64,000 nucleotides of DNA from Paraburkholderia youngii (GTDB taxonomy: Bacteria > Pseudomonadota > Gammaproteobacteria > Burkholderiales > Burkholderiaceae), in NCBI RefSeq assembly GCF_013366925.1, contig NZ_JAALDK010000001.1, positions 3,217,165 through 3,281,164 of the forward strand, read 5' to 3'. Below are positions 45,341-55,190 of this stretch, in pieces. The notes below the pieces were generated by a model. That model searched no databases. It was not told the DNA's origin and saw only the letters and a program-made list of their open reading frames with translations. Numbering within the stretch: the first letter of the stretch is position 1; every line of letters begins with the position of its first letter. Made by a program: the position numbers and the translations under genes.

Positions 45341-45730
45341 ATGGTCAACCCTAACCAATTCGTTGCGGTGGTCGACGATGACGAGTCGGTGTGCCGAGCT
45401 ATCAAGCGTTTGCTGCATTCCGAAGGTATCAGGGCGGAGACGTTTTGCAGCGGTGACGAGTTCTTGAATGCGCTTGCGGCAATTCCGTCGTATCGGCCTG
45501 CCTGCGTGATTCTGGACGTCCAGATGCCGGGAACCAACGGCCTGGAAGTCCAGCGTCAGCTCGCGCAAATGGGGGTGCCGGTCATCATGATTACCGCCTA
45601 CGAAGATATCTCCGTCCGCCAGGCCGCGCTCGCGGCCGGCGCGGCCGCGTATCTGCGCAAGCCTTTCACCAGCGCGATTCTGTTCAAGGCGGTCGAGGTG
45701 GCCATCGGCGGTCCGCCGCCGACACCCTGA
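45341..45730 (+). CDS. Single-domain response regulator (receiver only)
   Basis: 129 residues with receiver features: AVVDDDESV, acceptor aspartate in VILDVQMPGTNGL, T/S in VIMITAYED and lysine in YLRKPF. No output domain. It resembles the receiver of the FixJ-like protein just upstream, suggesting duplication. FixT-like or phosphate-sink roles toward the neighbouring kinase are plausible. Its own copy of the shared motif lies upstream. Confidence 0.9.
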   Translation: MVNPNQFVAVVDDDESVCRAIKRLLHSEGIRAETFCSGDEFLNALAAIPSYRPACVILDVQMPGTNGLEVQRQLAQMGVPVIMITAYEDISVRQAALAAGAAAYLRKPFTSAILFKAVEVAIGGPPPTP

Positions 45731-45755
45731 ACGCGCGCCTTCGCACCAGAAGATA

Positions 45756-45775
45756 TGAGACCAAGGTCCGATTGC
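45756..45775 (+). promoter_or_regulatory. Shared palindromic motif, copy 4
   Basis: TGAGACCAAGGTCCGATTGC, 110 bases before the secreted protein that leads the efflux/Pqi run of genes. Confidence 0.65.
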
Positions 45776-45885
45776 CGCCGTTTCTTCGGATCACCAAACT
45801 GAACTCAATCCAAGCGTCGAACCGAACGCCGGCTGCGCCGCGCGGAGCGCGGCAGCGTTCAAGGATAAGAGCGGGAGCGCAAGTG

Positions 45886-46278
45886 ATGAAATCAATTTCG
45901 GTTTGTCTCGCGATTCTTCTCGGTACCGCTGCGATGCAGGTGGGCGCGGCGGACTTCGACGGCAGCAAGCGGCTGATGTGCGCGACGATCGACGCGCACG
46001 CCTGCGATCCAGGGATCGCTTGCACGCGCGCGTTGCCCGCGGATCTCGGTCTGCCGAAATTCCTCACGCTCGACTTCGACAAACGCGCGGTCGTCGGCCC
46101 CGCGCACACGACGCCGATGCTCTCGGTTACCAAAGAGGCGGATCAGCTCGTGATGCTTGGCAATGAAATGGGCTTTGGCTGGACGCTGGCCGTCGATTCG
46201 ACGGACGGCGAGATGACGCTGATGATCGCGAACAGAAACGATGCCTTCGTGCTGTTCGGCAACTGCACGCCTTTGTAA
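45886..46278 (+). CDS. Small secreted protein of unknown function
   Basis: 130 residues with a signal peptide (ISVCLAILLGTAAMQVGA, cleaved after about residue 20). The mature part has five cysteines in an oxidising compartment (LMCATIDAHACDPGIACTRA and a C-terminal NCTPL), probably disulfide-bonded, and FLTLDFDKRAVVG suggests a beta-rich fold. ATG 45886 was chosen over an upstream start because the signal peptide begins there. It precedes the membrane fusion protein gene by 16 bases, so it is likely co-transcribed with the efflux pump. No family recognised. Confidence 0.75.
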   Translation: MKSISVCLAILLGTAAMQVGAADFDGSKRLMCATIDAHACDPGIACTRALPADLGLPKFLTLDFDKRAVVGPAHTTPMLSVTKEADQLVMLGNEMGFGWTLAVDSTDGEMTLMIANRNDAFVLFGNCTPL

Positions 46279-46294
46279 TCAGGCGGAGTGCGCG

Positions 46295-47545
46295 ATGAAA
46301 ACCGTACCCGTGTGTTTGGCCTCGCCGCGGCCGGATTCTCGCGGCCCTCTCCCGTTGCTCGCCGTCGTCGCGGCACTGACGCTGCTCACGCTGCTCGCGT
46401 CGTGCAAGAAGGAAGCGCCACCGCAGGTGGCCGCCGTGCCGGAAGTGACCGTGATGACGGTGGTCCAGCAGGACACGCCGGTCGACTTCGAATTCACCGC
46501 GCAAACCCAGAGTTCGCGCGAAGTCGAGATCCGCTCGCGGGTGGACGGCTTTCTCGACAAGCGCATGTACACCGAAGGCACGTTGGTCAAGACGGGACAG
46601 ACGCTGTTCCAGATGGACCGCAAGCCGTTCGAGGCCGCGCTGCAGACCGCGAAAGGGCAACTGGCCCAGCAGCAGGCGCGTCTCGAAGTCGCCAAGGCCA
46701 ATCTCGCGCGCGTGCAACCATTGGCGGCGCAGAACGCGTTGAGCAAGAAGGATCTCGACGACGCTGTCGGCAACGAGAAGCAAAGCGCCGCGGCGGTGTT
46801 CGCCGCGCAGGGCGAAGTCGATACCGCGCAGCTGAACCTCGGCTACACCACGATCAAGTCTCCGCTGAACGGGCTGTCGAGCTTCGCGCGTCAGCAGGAT
46901 GGCAGCTACGTGACGGCAACCGGCAACAGCAGCTTGCTGACCTACGTGTACCAGCTCGACCCGATGTGGGTGAACTTCAGCATTTCCGAGAACGAGATGC
47001 TGAAGTACCGCGACGAAATCGCGGCCGGACGGCTGCGCTTTCCGCCGAACAACAATTTCTCCGTACATCTGATTCTCGCCGACGGCACGCCTTATGCCGA
47101 GCAGGGCCAGATCGACTTCGCGAACCCTGCGTTCAACACGGAAACGGGAACCTTCCTCGTGCGCGCGACCTTTGCGAACCCGAAATACACCTTGCGTCCG
47201 GGGCAGTTCGTGAAGGCCCGCGTCGGCGGTGCGATCCGGCCCAACGCGACGCTGGTGCCGCAGCGCGCGGTGTTGCAGGGCGCGAAGAGTCACTTCGTGT
47301 GGGTCGTGGGTAACGATGCGAAGGCGCATCAGCGGGTCATCGAAGTCGGCGAGTGGCAGGGCGACAACTGGTTCGTGTCCGATGGACTGAAGGCGGGCGA
47401 GCGCATCGTCGTGGATGGCGCGCTGCGCGTCACCGCGGATTCGCAGCTGAAGATCGTCAAGGAGCTGCCGCCGGCCAAGGACTCGGCGGCCGTGGCGACG
47501 GCTGCATCGCAAAGTGGCGCGGCGGCGGCGCCCGCCGCCGAGTGA
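46295..47545 (+). CDS. RND efflux membrane fusion lipoprotein
   Basis: 416 residues. A lipoprotein signal ends in LLASC; the mature protein shows the lipoyl/hairpin arrangement of the AcrA/MexA family (FTAQTQSSREVEIRSRVDGF, KTGQTLFQMDRKPFEAAL, LNLGYTTIKSPLNGLSS) and ends in an Ala/Ser-rich tail. It joins the inner-membrane pump to the outer-membrane channel encoded next. ATG 46295 is preceded by GGCGGAG; earlier starts would lie inside the previous gene. Confidence 0.93.
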   Translation: MKTVPVCLASPRPDSRGPLPLLAVVAALTLLTLLASCKKEAPPQVAAVPEVTVMTVVQQDTPVDFEFTAQTQSSREVEIRSRVDGFLDKRMYTEGTLVKTGQTLFQMDRKPFEAALQTAKGQLAQQQARLEVAKANLARVQPLAAQNALSKKDLDDAVGNEKQSAAAVFAAQGEVDTAQLNLGYTTIKSPLNGLSSFARQQDGSYVTATGNSSLLTYVYQLDPMWVNFSISENEMLKYRDEIAAGRLRFPPNNNFSVHLILADGTPYAEQGQIDFANPAFNTETGTFLVRATFANPKYTLRPGQFVKARVGGAIRPNATLVPQRAVLQGAKSHFVWVVGNDAKAHQRVIEVGEWQGDNWFVSDGLKAGERIVVDGALRVTADSQLKIVKELPPAKDSAAVATAASQSGAAAAPAAE

Positions 47546-47557
47546 CGGGGCGCCCAC

Positions 47558-50500
47558 ATGAATATCTCGCGCTACTGCATCGACCGGCCGATTTTCGCGT
47601 CGGTCATCTCGATCGTCATCACGCTCGGCGGCGCGATTGCGATGTTCGCGCTGCCGGTCGCGCAATACCCGGACGTCACGCCGCCGCAGATCACCGTGTC
47701 CGCGACTTACCCGGGCGCGAGCGCCGAGGTCGTCGCGAACAACGTCGCTGCGCCGATCGAGCAGCAGGTCAACGGCGCGGACAACATGATCTACATGAAC
47801 TCGTCCAGTTCGTCGACCGGCAGTTTTACGCTCAACGTGTTCTTCAACATCGGCACGAATCCCGAACTGGCCCAGGTCGACGTGCAGAACCGCGTGAATC
47901 TCGCGCTGCCTCAACTGCCGAGCTCGGTGCAGTCACAGGGCGTCCAGGTCCAGAAGAAGTCGTCGGCGTTCATGATGGTGATCGCGGTCTATTCGCCCAC
48001 CGACCGCTACGACGCGACCTATATCGCGAACTTCACCAACATCTACGTACTCGACGCGATCAAGCGGATTCCCGGCGCGAACCAGTCGTCCATATTCGGT
48101 AATCCAGACTACGCGATGCGAATATGGTTGAAGCCGGATCGAATGGCGCAACTGGGCGTGACGGCCGCCGACGTGCAGAAGGTCGTCGCGAACCAGAACC
48201 AGCAGTTCGCGGTCGGCAGCATCGGGCAGTCGCCAACGGGCTCGGCGGTGCAGCAGTCGTTCGCGGTCACGACCACGGGGCGCCTCGCCGAGCCGTCGCA
48301 GTTCGACAACATCATCGTGCGCGCGGCGAGCGGCGGCGCGGCGATCGTGCGCCTGAAGGACATCGGCCGCGCCGAGCTGGGCCAGAAGGACTACTCGATT
48401 CGCAGCCGCTTCCAGGGCAAGCCGGCCACGGTGTTGGCCGTGTATCAGCAGCCGGGCGCCAATGCGCTCGAAGTGTCGAAGCAGGTGCGCAAGACGCTCG
48501 CGGAGCTGAAGAAGTCGTTTCCGGAAGGCATGACCTACGAGATCGCGATGGACACGACCGAGTTTACGCGGGCGTCGATCTCGGACGTGATCCACACGTT
48601 CTTCGAAGCGCTGGTGCTCGTCGTGATCGTCGTGTTCGTGTTCCTGCAAAGTCTGCGTGCCACGCTGATTCCGATCGTCGCGGTGCCGGTGTCGATCGTC
48701 GGCACCTGCATGTTCATGCTGCTGGTCGGCTTTTCGATCAACATGCTGACCCTGTTCGGCATGGTGCTCGCGATCGGCATCGTCGTCGACGATGCGATCG
48801 TGGTGATCGAGAACGTCGAGCGCAACATGACGGTGCACAAGCTGTCGCCGAAAGAAGCCGCGAAAATGGCCATGGACGAAGTCGCCGGACCGGTCGTGGC
48901 GATCGTGCTGGTGCTGTGCGCGGTGTTCGTGCCGGTTGCGTTTCTCGGTGGCATCACCGGGCAGTTGTACAAGCAGTTCGCGATCACGATCGCGATTTCG
49001 GTGGTGCTGTCCGGCATCGTCGCGCTGACCTTGTCGCCGGCGCTCGCCGCGTTGCTGCTCAAGAGCGCGCACCACGAGAAAAAGGGCTTTTTCCGCTGGT
49101 TCGACAATCAGTTCGCCCGCATGACGGCGGGCTATACGCGCGCGGTCAAAGTCGTCATCAAGCGCTGCATCATGGGGCTCGTGTTCTTCGTCGCGTTGAT
49201 CGCGCTCTCGGTGCTGATGGTGCGCTCGATTCCGTCCGCGTTCCTGCCGCCCGAGGACCAGGGCTATCTGCTCGGCGCGGTCATCATGCCGGACGCCGCG
49301 AGCCTCGACCGCACCGGCCAGGTATCGCAACGCGTCACCGACTACTTCAAGGAGCGAGACGGGGTGGGCAGCATCACCACGATCGATGGGTTCAGCCTGC
49401 TCGACAGTCAGAACAAGAACAATGCCGGCACATTCTTCGTCGGTCTGAAGAGCTTCGACGAACGCTACACGCGGGCCAACATCAGGACGCAGAATGCGCG
49501 CGCGCTTCTGCTCGACGCGTATAAGTACTTCTCGAACGTGCAGGAGGGCATCGTACTGCCGGTCAATCCGCCGTCGATTCCGGGGCTCGGCACGACGGGC
49601 GGCACGGAGGTGTGGATCCAGAGCAAGGGTGACGGGAACATCTCGCAGCTCGCGGGCGTGGTCGATCAGTTTTTACAGAGAGCGCGGGCGCGCAAGGAAC
49701 TGACTCGCGTGACGTCGACATTCAATGCGTCGTCGCAGCAACTGATGGTCAACGTCGATCGCGACAAGTCGGAGACGCTCGGCGTGCCGGTCGAAGACGT
49801 CTATAGCGCGATGCAGACGATGTTCGGCTCGCTATATGTGTCGCAGTTCAACCGCGCGGCCCGGCTGTGGCAGGTGATCCTGCAGGCGGAGCCGTCATAT
49901 CGCCTGAAGCCGACCGATCTCGATCAGATCTTCGTGCGCAGCACCAACGGCACGATGGTGCCGATCAAGGCGTTGGCGACCTACCGCTATGTGACGGGCC
50001 CCGACCTCGTCACCCGCTTCAATAACTTCCCGGCCGTCAAGGTCACGGCGAATGCCGCGCCGGGCTATAGCTCCGGGCAGGTGATCTCCACGCTCGAAGA
50101 GCTCGCCGCGCAGATGCCGGACGGCTACGACGTCGCGTGGAGCGGCGAAGCGTTCGAAGAGCGGCAGTCGGGCGGCACCTCCGGTCTCGTGTTCGTATTC
50201 GGTCTCGTGATGGTGTTCCTGATCCTCGCCGCGCAGTACGAGAAATGGACGCTGCCGTTCGGCGTGCTGATGGCGGTGCCGTTCGCCCTCTTCGGCGCGC
50301 TGCTCGCGATCATGCTGCGCGGGCTGTCCAACGACGTCTACTTCCAGATCGGGCTGACGATGCTGGTCGCGCTCGCCGCGAAGAACGCGATCCTGATCTT
50401 CGAATTCGCGGTGCTCAACCGCGAGGGCGGCGCATCGGTCCTCGACGCGACGATGACCGCCGCGGAAGAACGGCTGCGTCCGATCGTGATGACCTCGCTC

Positions 50501-50791
50501 GCGTTCATTCTCGGCTGCGTGCCGCTCGCGATCGCGACGGGCGCATCGGCGAACAGCCGCCATTCGATCGGTACCGGTGTGATCGGCGGGATGCTGGGCG
50601 CCACGGCGATCGCGGTGTTCTTCATCCCGATGTTCTATTACCTGCTCGAATCGATGTCGTCGCGCTCGAAGGGAGGCAAAAAGTCGAAGCCGGACGCGCA
50701 GCACAGTGGCGGCGCGGGACGGGAGCCCTCGGCGGTGGCCGGGCCCGGTGCGTCGAGCGAGGCGCCGTCCGCGCCGCGGCAAGGTGAATGA
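47558..50791 (+). CDS. RND efflux transporter, HAE1 (AcrB-like) family
   Basis: 1077 residues, twelve membrane segments with two large periplasmic loops. The N terminus ISRYCIDRPIFASVISIVI and TM4 GIVVDDAIVVIENVER, with the paired aspartates of the proton relay, place it in the hydrophobe/amphiphile exporters; FLPPEDQGYLLGAVIMPDAAS opens the second loop. A C-terminal Lys/Ser/Gly-rich tail extends past the last membrane helix. It forms a tripartite pump with the flanking genes. Substrate unknown. Confidence 0.95.
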   Translation: MNISRYCIDRPIFASVISIVITLGGAIAMFALPVAQYPDVTPPQITVSATYPGASAEVVANNVAAPIEQQVNGADNMIYMNSSSSSTGSFTLNVFFNIGTNPELAQVDVQNRVNLALPQLPSSVQSQGVQVQKKSSAFMMVIAVYSPTDRYDATYIANFTNIYVLDAIKRIPGANQSSIFGNPDYAMRIWLKPDRMAQLGVTAADVQKVVANQNQQFAVGSIGQSPTGSAVQQSFAVTTTGRLAEPSQFDNIIVRAASGGAAIVRLKDIGRAELGQKDYSIRSRFQGKPATVLAVYQQPGANALEVSKQVRKTLAELKKSFPEGMTYEIAMDTTEFTRASISDVIHTFFEALVLVVIVVFVFLQSLRATLIPIVAVPVSIVGTCMFMLLVGFSINMLTLFGMVLAIGIVVDDAIVVIENVERNMTVHKLSPKEAAKMAMDEVAGPVVAIVLVLCAVFVPVAFLGGITGQLYKQFAITIAISVVLSGIVALTLSPALAALLLKSAHHEKKGFFRWFDNQFARMTAGYTRAVKVVIKRCIMGLVFFVALIALSVLMVRSIPSAFLPPEDQGYLLGAVIMPDAASLDRTGQVSQRVTDYFKERDGVGSITTIDGFSLLDSQNKNNAGTFFVGLKSFDERYTRANIRTQNARALLLDAYKYFSNVQEGIVLPVNPPSIPGLGTTGGTEVWIQSKGDGNISQLAGVVDQFLQRARARKELTRVTSTFNASSQQLMVNVDRDKSETLGVPVEDVYSAMQTMFGSLYVSQFNRAARLWQVILQAEPSYRLKPTDLDQIFVRSTNGTMVPIKALATYRYVTGPDLVTRFNNFPAVKVTANAAPGYSSGQVISTLEELAAQMPDGYDVAWSGEAFEERQSGGTSGLVFVFGLVMVFLILAAQYEKWTLPFGVLMAVPFALFGALLAIMLRGLSNDVYFQIGLTMLVALAAKNAILIFEFAVLNREGGASVLDATMTAAEERLRPIVMTSLAFILGCVPLAIATGASANSRHSIGTGVIGGMLGATAIAVFFIPMFYYLLESMSSRSKGGKKSKPDAQHSGGAGREPSAVAGPGASSEAPSAPRQGE

Positions 50792-50792
50792 C

Positions 50793-52310
50793 ATGCGTGG
50801 CACGGCACCGACCCGTCTGCTCGCCTGCGTCATGCTGCTCGCGCTGAGCGGATGCCTGCTAGGCCCCAACTACCAACGCCCGGCGGTCGAGGTGCCAGCC
50901 ACCTATCGTTTCGCCCAGGGCGAGGCCGCGGGCATCGCCAACGCCGTATGGTGGGAGCAGTTTCAGGACCCAGTGCTCGATCAGCTGATCGCCACCGCGC
51001 TGCAGGACAACCGCGACGTGAAGGTCGCGGCCGCCCGGGTCGACGAGTTTCGCGGGATGTTCGTGACCACGCGTTCCGGGCTGTTCCCGCAAGTCTCGGC
51101 AGGCGCCGAGGCGTCGCGCCAACGCGTCTCGCAGGTCGAAGCCGTGACGGTGCCCAAGGGCGTGAGCCCCGTCTACAACCAGTTCGAAGCGACCCTGGCG
51201 GTGTCCTGGGAACTCGATCTGTTCGGCAAGGTGCGCCGCGAAACCGAGGCGGCGCGCGCGAATCTGCTCGCCAGTGAAGAGGGCCGCCGCGCGACGATTC
51301 TGACGCTGGTCAGCTCGGTCGCCTCGGCCTATATCAATCTGCGCAGTCTGGACCGGCAGCTCGAGATCGCGAAGGAGACCGTGCAAAGCCGCGCGGAATC
51401 GGTGCGCGTGTTCGAGGCGCGTTTCCGCTACGGCGAGGTCTCGCAGATGGAACTCGCGCAAAGCCAGTCGGAGTATCAAGCCGCGCAGGTCACGGTTCCG
51501 CAGCTCGAAGCGCAGATCGGCCAGCAGGAAGACGCGTTGTCGGTGTTGATCGGCAGGAATCCCGGCGCGATTCTGCGCGGCCGTGAGCTGGCGCAGATGG
51601 GCACGCCGCCGATTCCCGCGGGGCTGCCGTCCGAACTGCTCGAACGCCGTCCCGATCTGCTGGAGGCCGAGCAGACGCTGGTCGCGCAAAACGCGCTGAT
51701 CGGCGCGGCGCGCGCGTTGTACTTCCCGTCGATTTCGCTGACCGGGCTGTTCGGTTCGGTCAGCGCGCAGTTCTCGAATCTGTTCACCGGGCCGGCGCGC
51801 GCGTGGTCGTTTGCGGGCAGCGTCACGCAGCCGATCTTCACGGCGGGCAACATCACCGGCCAGGTGCATCAGGCCGAAGCGCGCCAGCAGGAAGCGCTGT
51901 ACTCGTATGAAAAGGCGATCCAGGTGGCGTTTCAGGAGGTCGAGGACTCGTTGCTCTCCGTGCAGAAGACACATCAGGCACTCGATGCGCAAAACCTTCA
52001 GGTCGAAGCGCTGGTCACGTATGCGCACCTCGCGAGGCAGCGTTACGAAGGCGGCTATACGAGCTATATCGAAGTGCTCGATGCGGAGCGCAGCCTGTTC
52101 AACGCGCAATTGAGCTATGCGCAGACCCAAGGCGCGGTGCTGGCCTCGTACGTCACGCTCTACAAGGCGACGGGCGGCGGCTGGGTGGCCGAGGCGGAAA
52201 AAATGACTGCACCGCCGGCCGCGCCGCAAGCGTCGCCAGCGATGGCGCCGGCCTCGCAGAACTTGACCGCGCCGGGTGGAACGTCGGGTGCAGTGGAGGC
52301 GGCGAGATGA
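50793..52310 (+). CDS. Outer-membrane efflux lipoprotein (OprM/NodT family)
   Basis: 505 residues. Lipobox LSGC near residue 20; two outer-membrane efflux repeats with the usual ISLTGLFGSVSAQFSNLF and SYTS-like segments (YEGGYTSYIEVLDAERSLF). Starts 1 base after the pump gene stop and ends overlapping pqiA (ATGA). Forms the trimeric exit duct. The C-terminal 45 residues are Ala/Pro-rich and unusual for the family. Confidence 0.93.
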   Translation: MRGTAPTRLLACVMLLALSGCLLGPNYQRPAVEVPATYRFAQGEAAGIANAVWWEQFQDPVLDQLIATALQDNRDVKVAAARVDEFRGMFVTTRSGLFPQVSAGAEASRQRVSQVEAVTVPKGVSPVYNQFEATLAVSWELDLFGKVRRETEAARANLLASEEGRRATILTLVSSVASAYINLRSLDRQLEIAKETVQSRAESVRVFEARFRYGEVSQMELAQSQSEYQAAQVTVPQLEAQIGQQEDALSVLIGRNPGAILRGRELAQMGTPPIPAGLPSELLERRPDLLEAEQTLVAQNALIGAARALYFPSISLTGLFGSVSAQFSNLFTGPARAWSFAGSVTQPIFTAGNITGQVHQAEARQQEALYSYEKAIQVAFQEVEDSLLSVQKTHQALDAQNLQVEALVTYAHLARQRYEGGYTSYIEVLDAERSLFNAQLSYAQTQGAVLASYVTLYKATGGGWVAEAEKMTAPPAAPQASPAMAPASQNLTAPGGTSGAVEAAR

Positions 52311-53587
52311 CGGGCAACGAGCTGATCGCGTGCGAAGAGTGCGACCTGCTTCAGCTCGGCGCGCCGCCCGCCGCCGGCAATGCGTTGCGCTGCCAGCGTT
52401 GCCGCGCGGAGCTCAGGCGCGGACGCTCGAACGGGCCCGAGTATGCGCTCGCATTCTCGTGCGCGTCGGCGGTGCTGCTCGTGATCTCGAACGCGTTTCC
52501 GATCGTCGGTCTGTCGCTGAACGGCAATCTCGTGCAGACGACGCTCGCGGGTTCGGTGCGCATGCTGTACACCCACGGCGCGTGGCCGCTCGCGTTGCTG
52601 GTCGGCCTCACGACGATCGTCACGCCGGTGCTGCAAACCGCGGCGATGCTGTGGCTGCTGCTGCCGCTGCACTTCGGGCGCGCACCGTGGCGCCCGGTCG
52701 AGTTCTTTCGCGTGTTTCAGCTCGCGCGGCCGTGGGGCATGACCGAGGTGCTGATCCTCGGTCTGCTGGTCGCGCTGGTCAAGCTCGCGCATATCGCGAA
52801 GGTGGTGCCGGGCACCGCGCTGTGGTCGTTCATCGCGCTGATGCTGCTGCTCGCGGCCGCGGCGGCGACGTTCGATCCGCGCGAGGTGTGGTCGCGAATC
52901 ACGGCGGCGCGTGGCGCGCAAGCTTGGCAATTGCCGCCGATCCGCGTGCGCCGCAACGCCATCACGGCGGCTGCCTACGGGCTCGTGCTGTGCGAAGAAT
53001 GCGGCCTGCTGCTCAAGCAGCCCGGCGGCGCGGGCAAGCATGTCTGCCCGCGCTGCAAGGCGCCGTTGCACCAGCGCAAGCCCGCGAGCCTGTCGCGGAC
53101 CTGGGCGTATCTGGTCGCCGCGATGGTGCTCTATATTCCGGCCAACGTGCTGCCCGTGATGGACACGAGTTCGCTGTTCGGTTCGCAGAAGGACACGATC
53201 CTGAGCGGCGTGGTCTATCTGTGGGTATCGGGCTCATGGCCGCTCGCGGTGCTCGTATTCATCGCGAGCATTGCGGTACCGATGCTGAAGATTCTCGGCA
53301 TCGGCTATCTCGCGTTGTCCACGCAGCTTCGTTGGCAATGGCTACCCGGGCAGCGCACGCGGATCTATCGGCTGATCGAGCTGATCGGGCGCTGGTCGAT
53401 GCTCGATATCTACGTGATCACGATGCTGGTCGCGCTGGTGCAGTTCCAGGCGCTCGCGACGATCAAGGCCGGCCCGGCGGCGGTCGCGTTCGGCGCGGTC
53501 GTCGTGCTGACCTTGCTCGCCGCGATGGCCTTCGATCCGCGCCTGATGTGGGACGCTATGGAGACCGAACGTGTCCACTCCGACTGA
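52307..53587 (+). CDS. pqiA: PqiA, inner-membrane lipid-transport component
   Basis: 426 residues with two PqiA domains, each of about four membrane segments and each preceded by a four-cysteine zinc-ribbon-like motif (CEECDLLQ ... CQRC and CEECGLLL ... CPRC). With PqiB and PqiC it forms a transport bridge across the envelope. The ATG overlaps the stop of the outer-membrane efflux gene, which ties pqi translation to the efflux operon. Confidence 0.93.
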   Translation: MTGNELIACEECDLLQLGAPPAAGNALRCQRCRAELRRGRSNGPEYALAFSCASAVLLVISNAFPIVGLSLNGNLVQTTLAGSVRMLYTHGAWPLALLVGLTTIVTPVLQTAAMLWLLLPLHFGRAPWRPVEFFRVFQLARPWGMTEVLILGLLVALVKLAHIAKVVPGTALWSFIALMLLLAAAAATFDPREVWSRITAARGAQAWQLPPIRVRRNAITAAAYGLVLCEECGLLLKQPGGAGKHVCPRCKAPLHQRKPASLSRTWAYLVAAMVLYIPANVLPVMDTSSLFGSQKDTILSGVVYLWVSGSWPLAVLVFIASIAVPMLKILGIGYLALSTQLRWQWLPGQRTRIYRLIELIGRWSMLDIYVITMLVALVQFQALATIKAGPAAVAFGAVVVLTLLAAMAFDPRLMWDAMETERVHSD

Positions 53588-55190
53588 AGAGCCCGAGCTG
53601 CCCGCCGCCGAGCCGGTACCGCGCTCGCGCTGGCGGATGCAACTGGTCTGGCTCGTGCCGATCGTCGCGATCCTGATCGGCGGTTGGCTCGCGGTGAAGG
53701 CGGTGATGGAGCGCGGCGAGCAGATCAGCATCAGCTTCAAGACCGGTGACGGTCTCGAAGCAGGCAAGACGAAGCTCAAGTTCAAGGACGTCGACATCGG
53801 CGTGGTCGAAGCGGTATCGCTGACGCCGGATCACAAGCGCGTGGTGGCCAAGGCCGAGGTGACGCGTGACGTGTCGGACCTGCTCGTCGACAACACGCGC
53901 TTCTGGGTCGTGCGTCCGCGCATTTCGGGCGGCACGGTGTCGGGGCTCGGCACGCTGCTGTCGGGCTCGTATATCGACGTCGATGTCGGCAATTCGCCGA
54001 AAGCGCGCCGCAGCTTCGTCGGCCTCGAGGAGCCGCCCGCGATCGCGAGCGACGTGCCGGGGCAGGAGTACACGTTGCACGGAGTTGGACTCGGCTCGCT
54101 CGACGTGGGCACGCCGGTCTTTTTCCGCAGAATCCAGGTGGGCCAGGTCTCGTCGTTCCACCTGGACCCGGACGGCCGTGGCGTCACGGTGAAGGTGTTC
54201 GTCAACGCGCCCTATGACCGGTTCGTGAGAACCGACACGCGTTTCTGGCACGCGAGCGGTGTCGACATGTCGTTCGACAGCAACGGCTTGCGCCTCGAAA
54301 CGCAGTCGATCGTGTCGATCATCATCGGCGGGATCGCGTTCGAATCGCCGCCAGGATCGCAGGTGGAGACGAGCGCCGATAGCGGCACCCGGTTCGAGTT
54401 GTACCCGAGGCGCGCCGACGCGATGGAGCAGCACGATCGCATCGTCGACAAGTACGTGGTGAATTTCACCGATTCGGTACGCGGTCTGACGGTCGGCGCG
54501 CCCGTCGATTTCCGCGGCGTCGTGATCGGGGAAGTGACGGCGATCTACACGCGCTTCGATCCGAAGACGCGCCAGTTCAGCATTCCGGTCGAAATCAATC
54601 TTTATCCGGAGCGGTTCACGTCGCGCTATCGGAACGACGGCGCCGGCGACGGCGGACGGCTTACCGCGGACCCGCGCGCGCTTGCGAACTTCCTCGTCGA
54701 GCGCGGGTTGCGCTTCCAGTTGAGAAGCGGCAATCCGCTGACGGGCCAGCTCTATCTCGCGGTGGATTTTTTCCCCGACGCGCCGAAGGCGTCGATCGAC
54801 TGGAGCAAGACGCCGCCCGAAATGCCCGCGACTCCGCGCACGCTGCAATCGCTGCAGGACTCGGTCTCGCGACTGCTGACCAAGATCAACAACATCCCGT
54901 TCGAGGATATCGGCAAAGACGCGCGCTCGACGCTGCGCACCACCAACGCGATGCTCGGGCAGCTTCACACCCAGGTCGTGCCGAAAGCGTTCGACACGCT
55001 GCTGTCGGCGCAATCCACGCTCGATTCGGCGAATGCCGCGTTGCAGCCGGACTCGTCGCTGCAGCAGTCGACGGAGGACGCGATGCGTGAACTGACGCGC
55101 ACCGCGGCGTCGCTGCGCACCTTGGCCGACTATCTGGCGCAGCATCCGGAATCGCTCGTGCGCGGCAAGTCGGAGGGCAAGAAGCCATGA
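53571..55190 (+). CDS. pqiB: PqiB, MCE-domain lipid-transport tunnel protein
   Basis: 539 residues with one N-terminal membrane helix (LVWLVPIVAILIGGWLAVKAV) followed by three MCE/MlaD domains (starting near ISFKTGDGLEAGKTKLKFKD, then TLHGVGLGSLDVGTPVFFRR, then FTDSVRGLTVGAPVDFRGVV) and a C-terminal helical region that forms the needle. Starts at GTG 53571, overlapping pqiA by 17 bases with GGAG upstream. Hexamers span the periplasm to pass lipids to or from PqiC. Confidence 0.93.
   Translation: MSTPTEEPELPAAEPVPRSRWRMQLVWLVPIVAILIGGWLAVKAVMERGEQISISFKTGDGLEAGKTKLKFKDVDIGVVEAVSLTPDHKRVVAKAEVTRDVSDLLVDNTRFWVVRPRISGGTVSGLGTLLSGSYIDVDVGNSPKARRSFVGLEEPPAIASDVPGQEYTLHGVGLGSLDVGTPVFFRRIQVGQVSSFHLDPDGRGVTVKVFVNAPYDRFVRTDTRFWHASGVDMSFDSNGLRLETQSIVSIIIGGIAFESPPGSQVETSADSGTRFELYPRRADAMEQHDRIVDKYVVNFTDSVRGLTVGAPVDFRGVVIGEVTAIYTRFDPKTRQFSIPVEINLYPERFTSRYRNDGAGDGGRLTADPRALANFLVERGLRFQLRSGNPLTGQLYLAVDFFPDAPKASIDWSKTPPEMPATPRTLQSLQDSVSRLLTKINNIPFEDIGKDARSTLRTTNAMLGQLHTQVVPKAFDTLLSAQSTLDSANAALQPDSSLQQSTEDAMRELTRTAASLRTLADYLAQHPESLVRGKSEGKKP

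Noticed and set aside
46127..47914. 595-codon frame on the minus strand
   Set aside because: Antisense shadow of the fusion-protein and pump genes; Arg/His-rich composition with no family motif.
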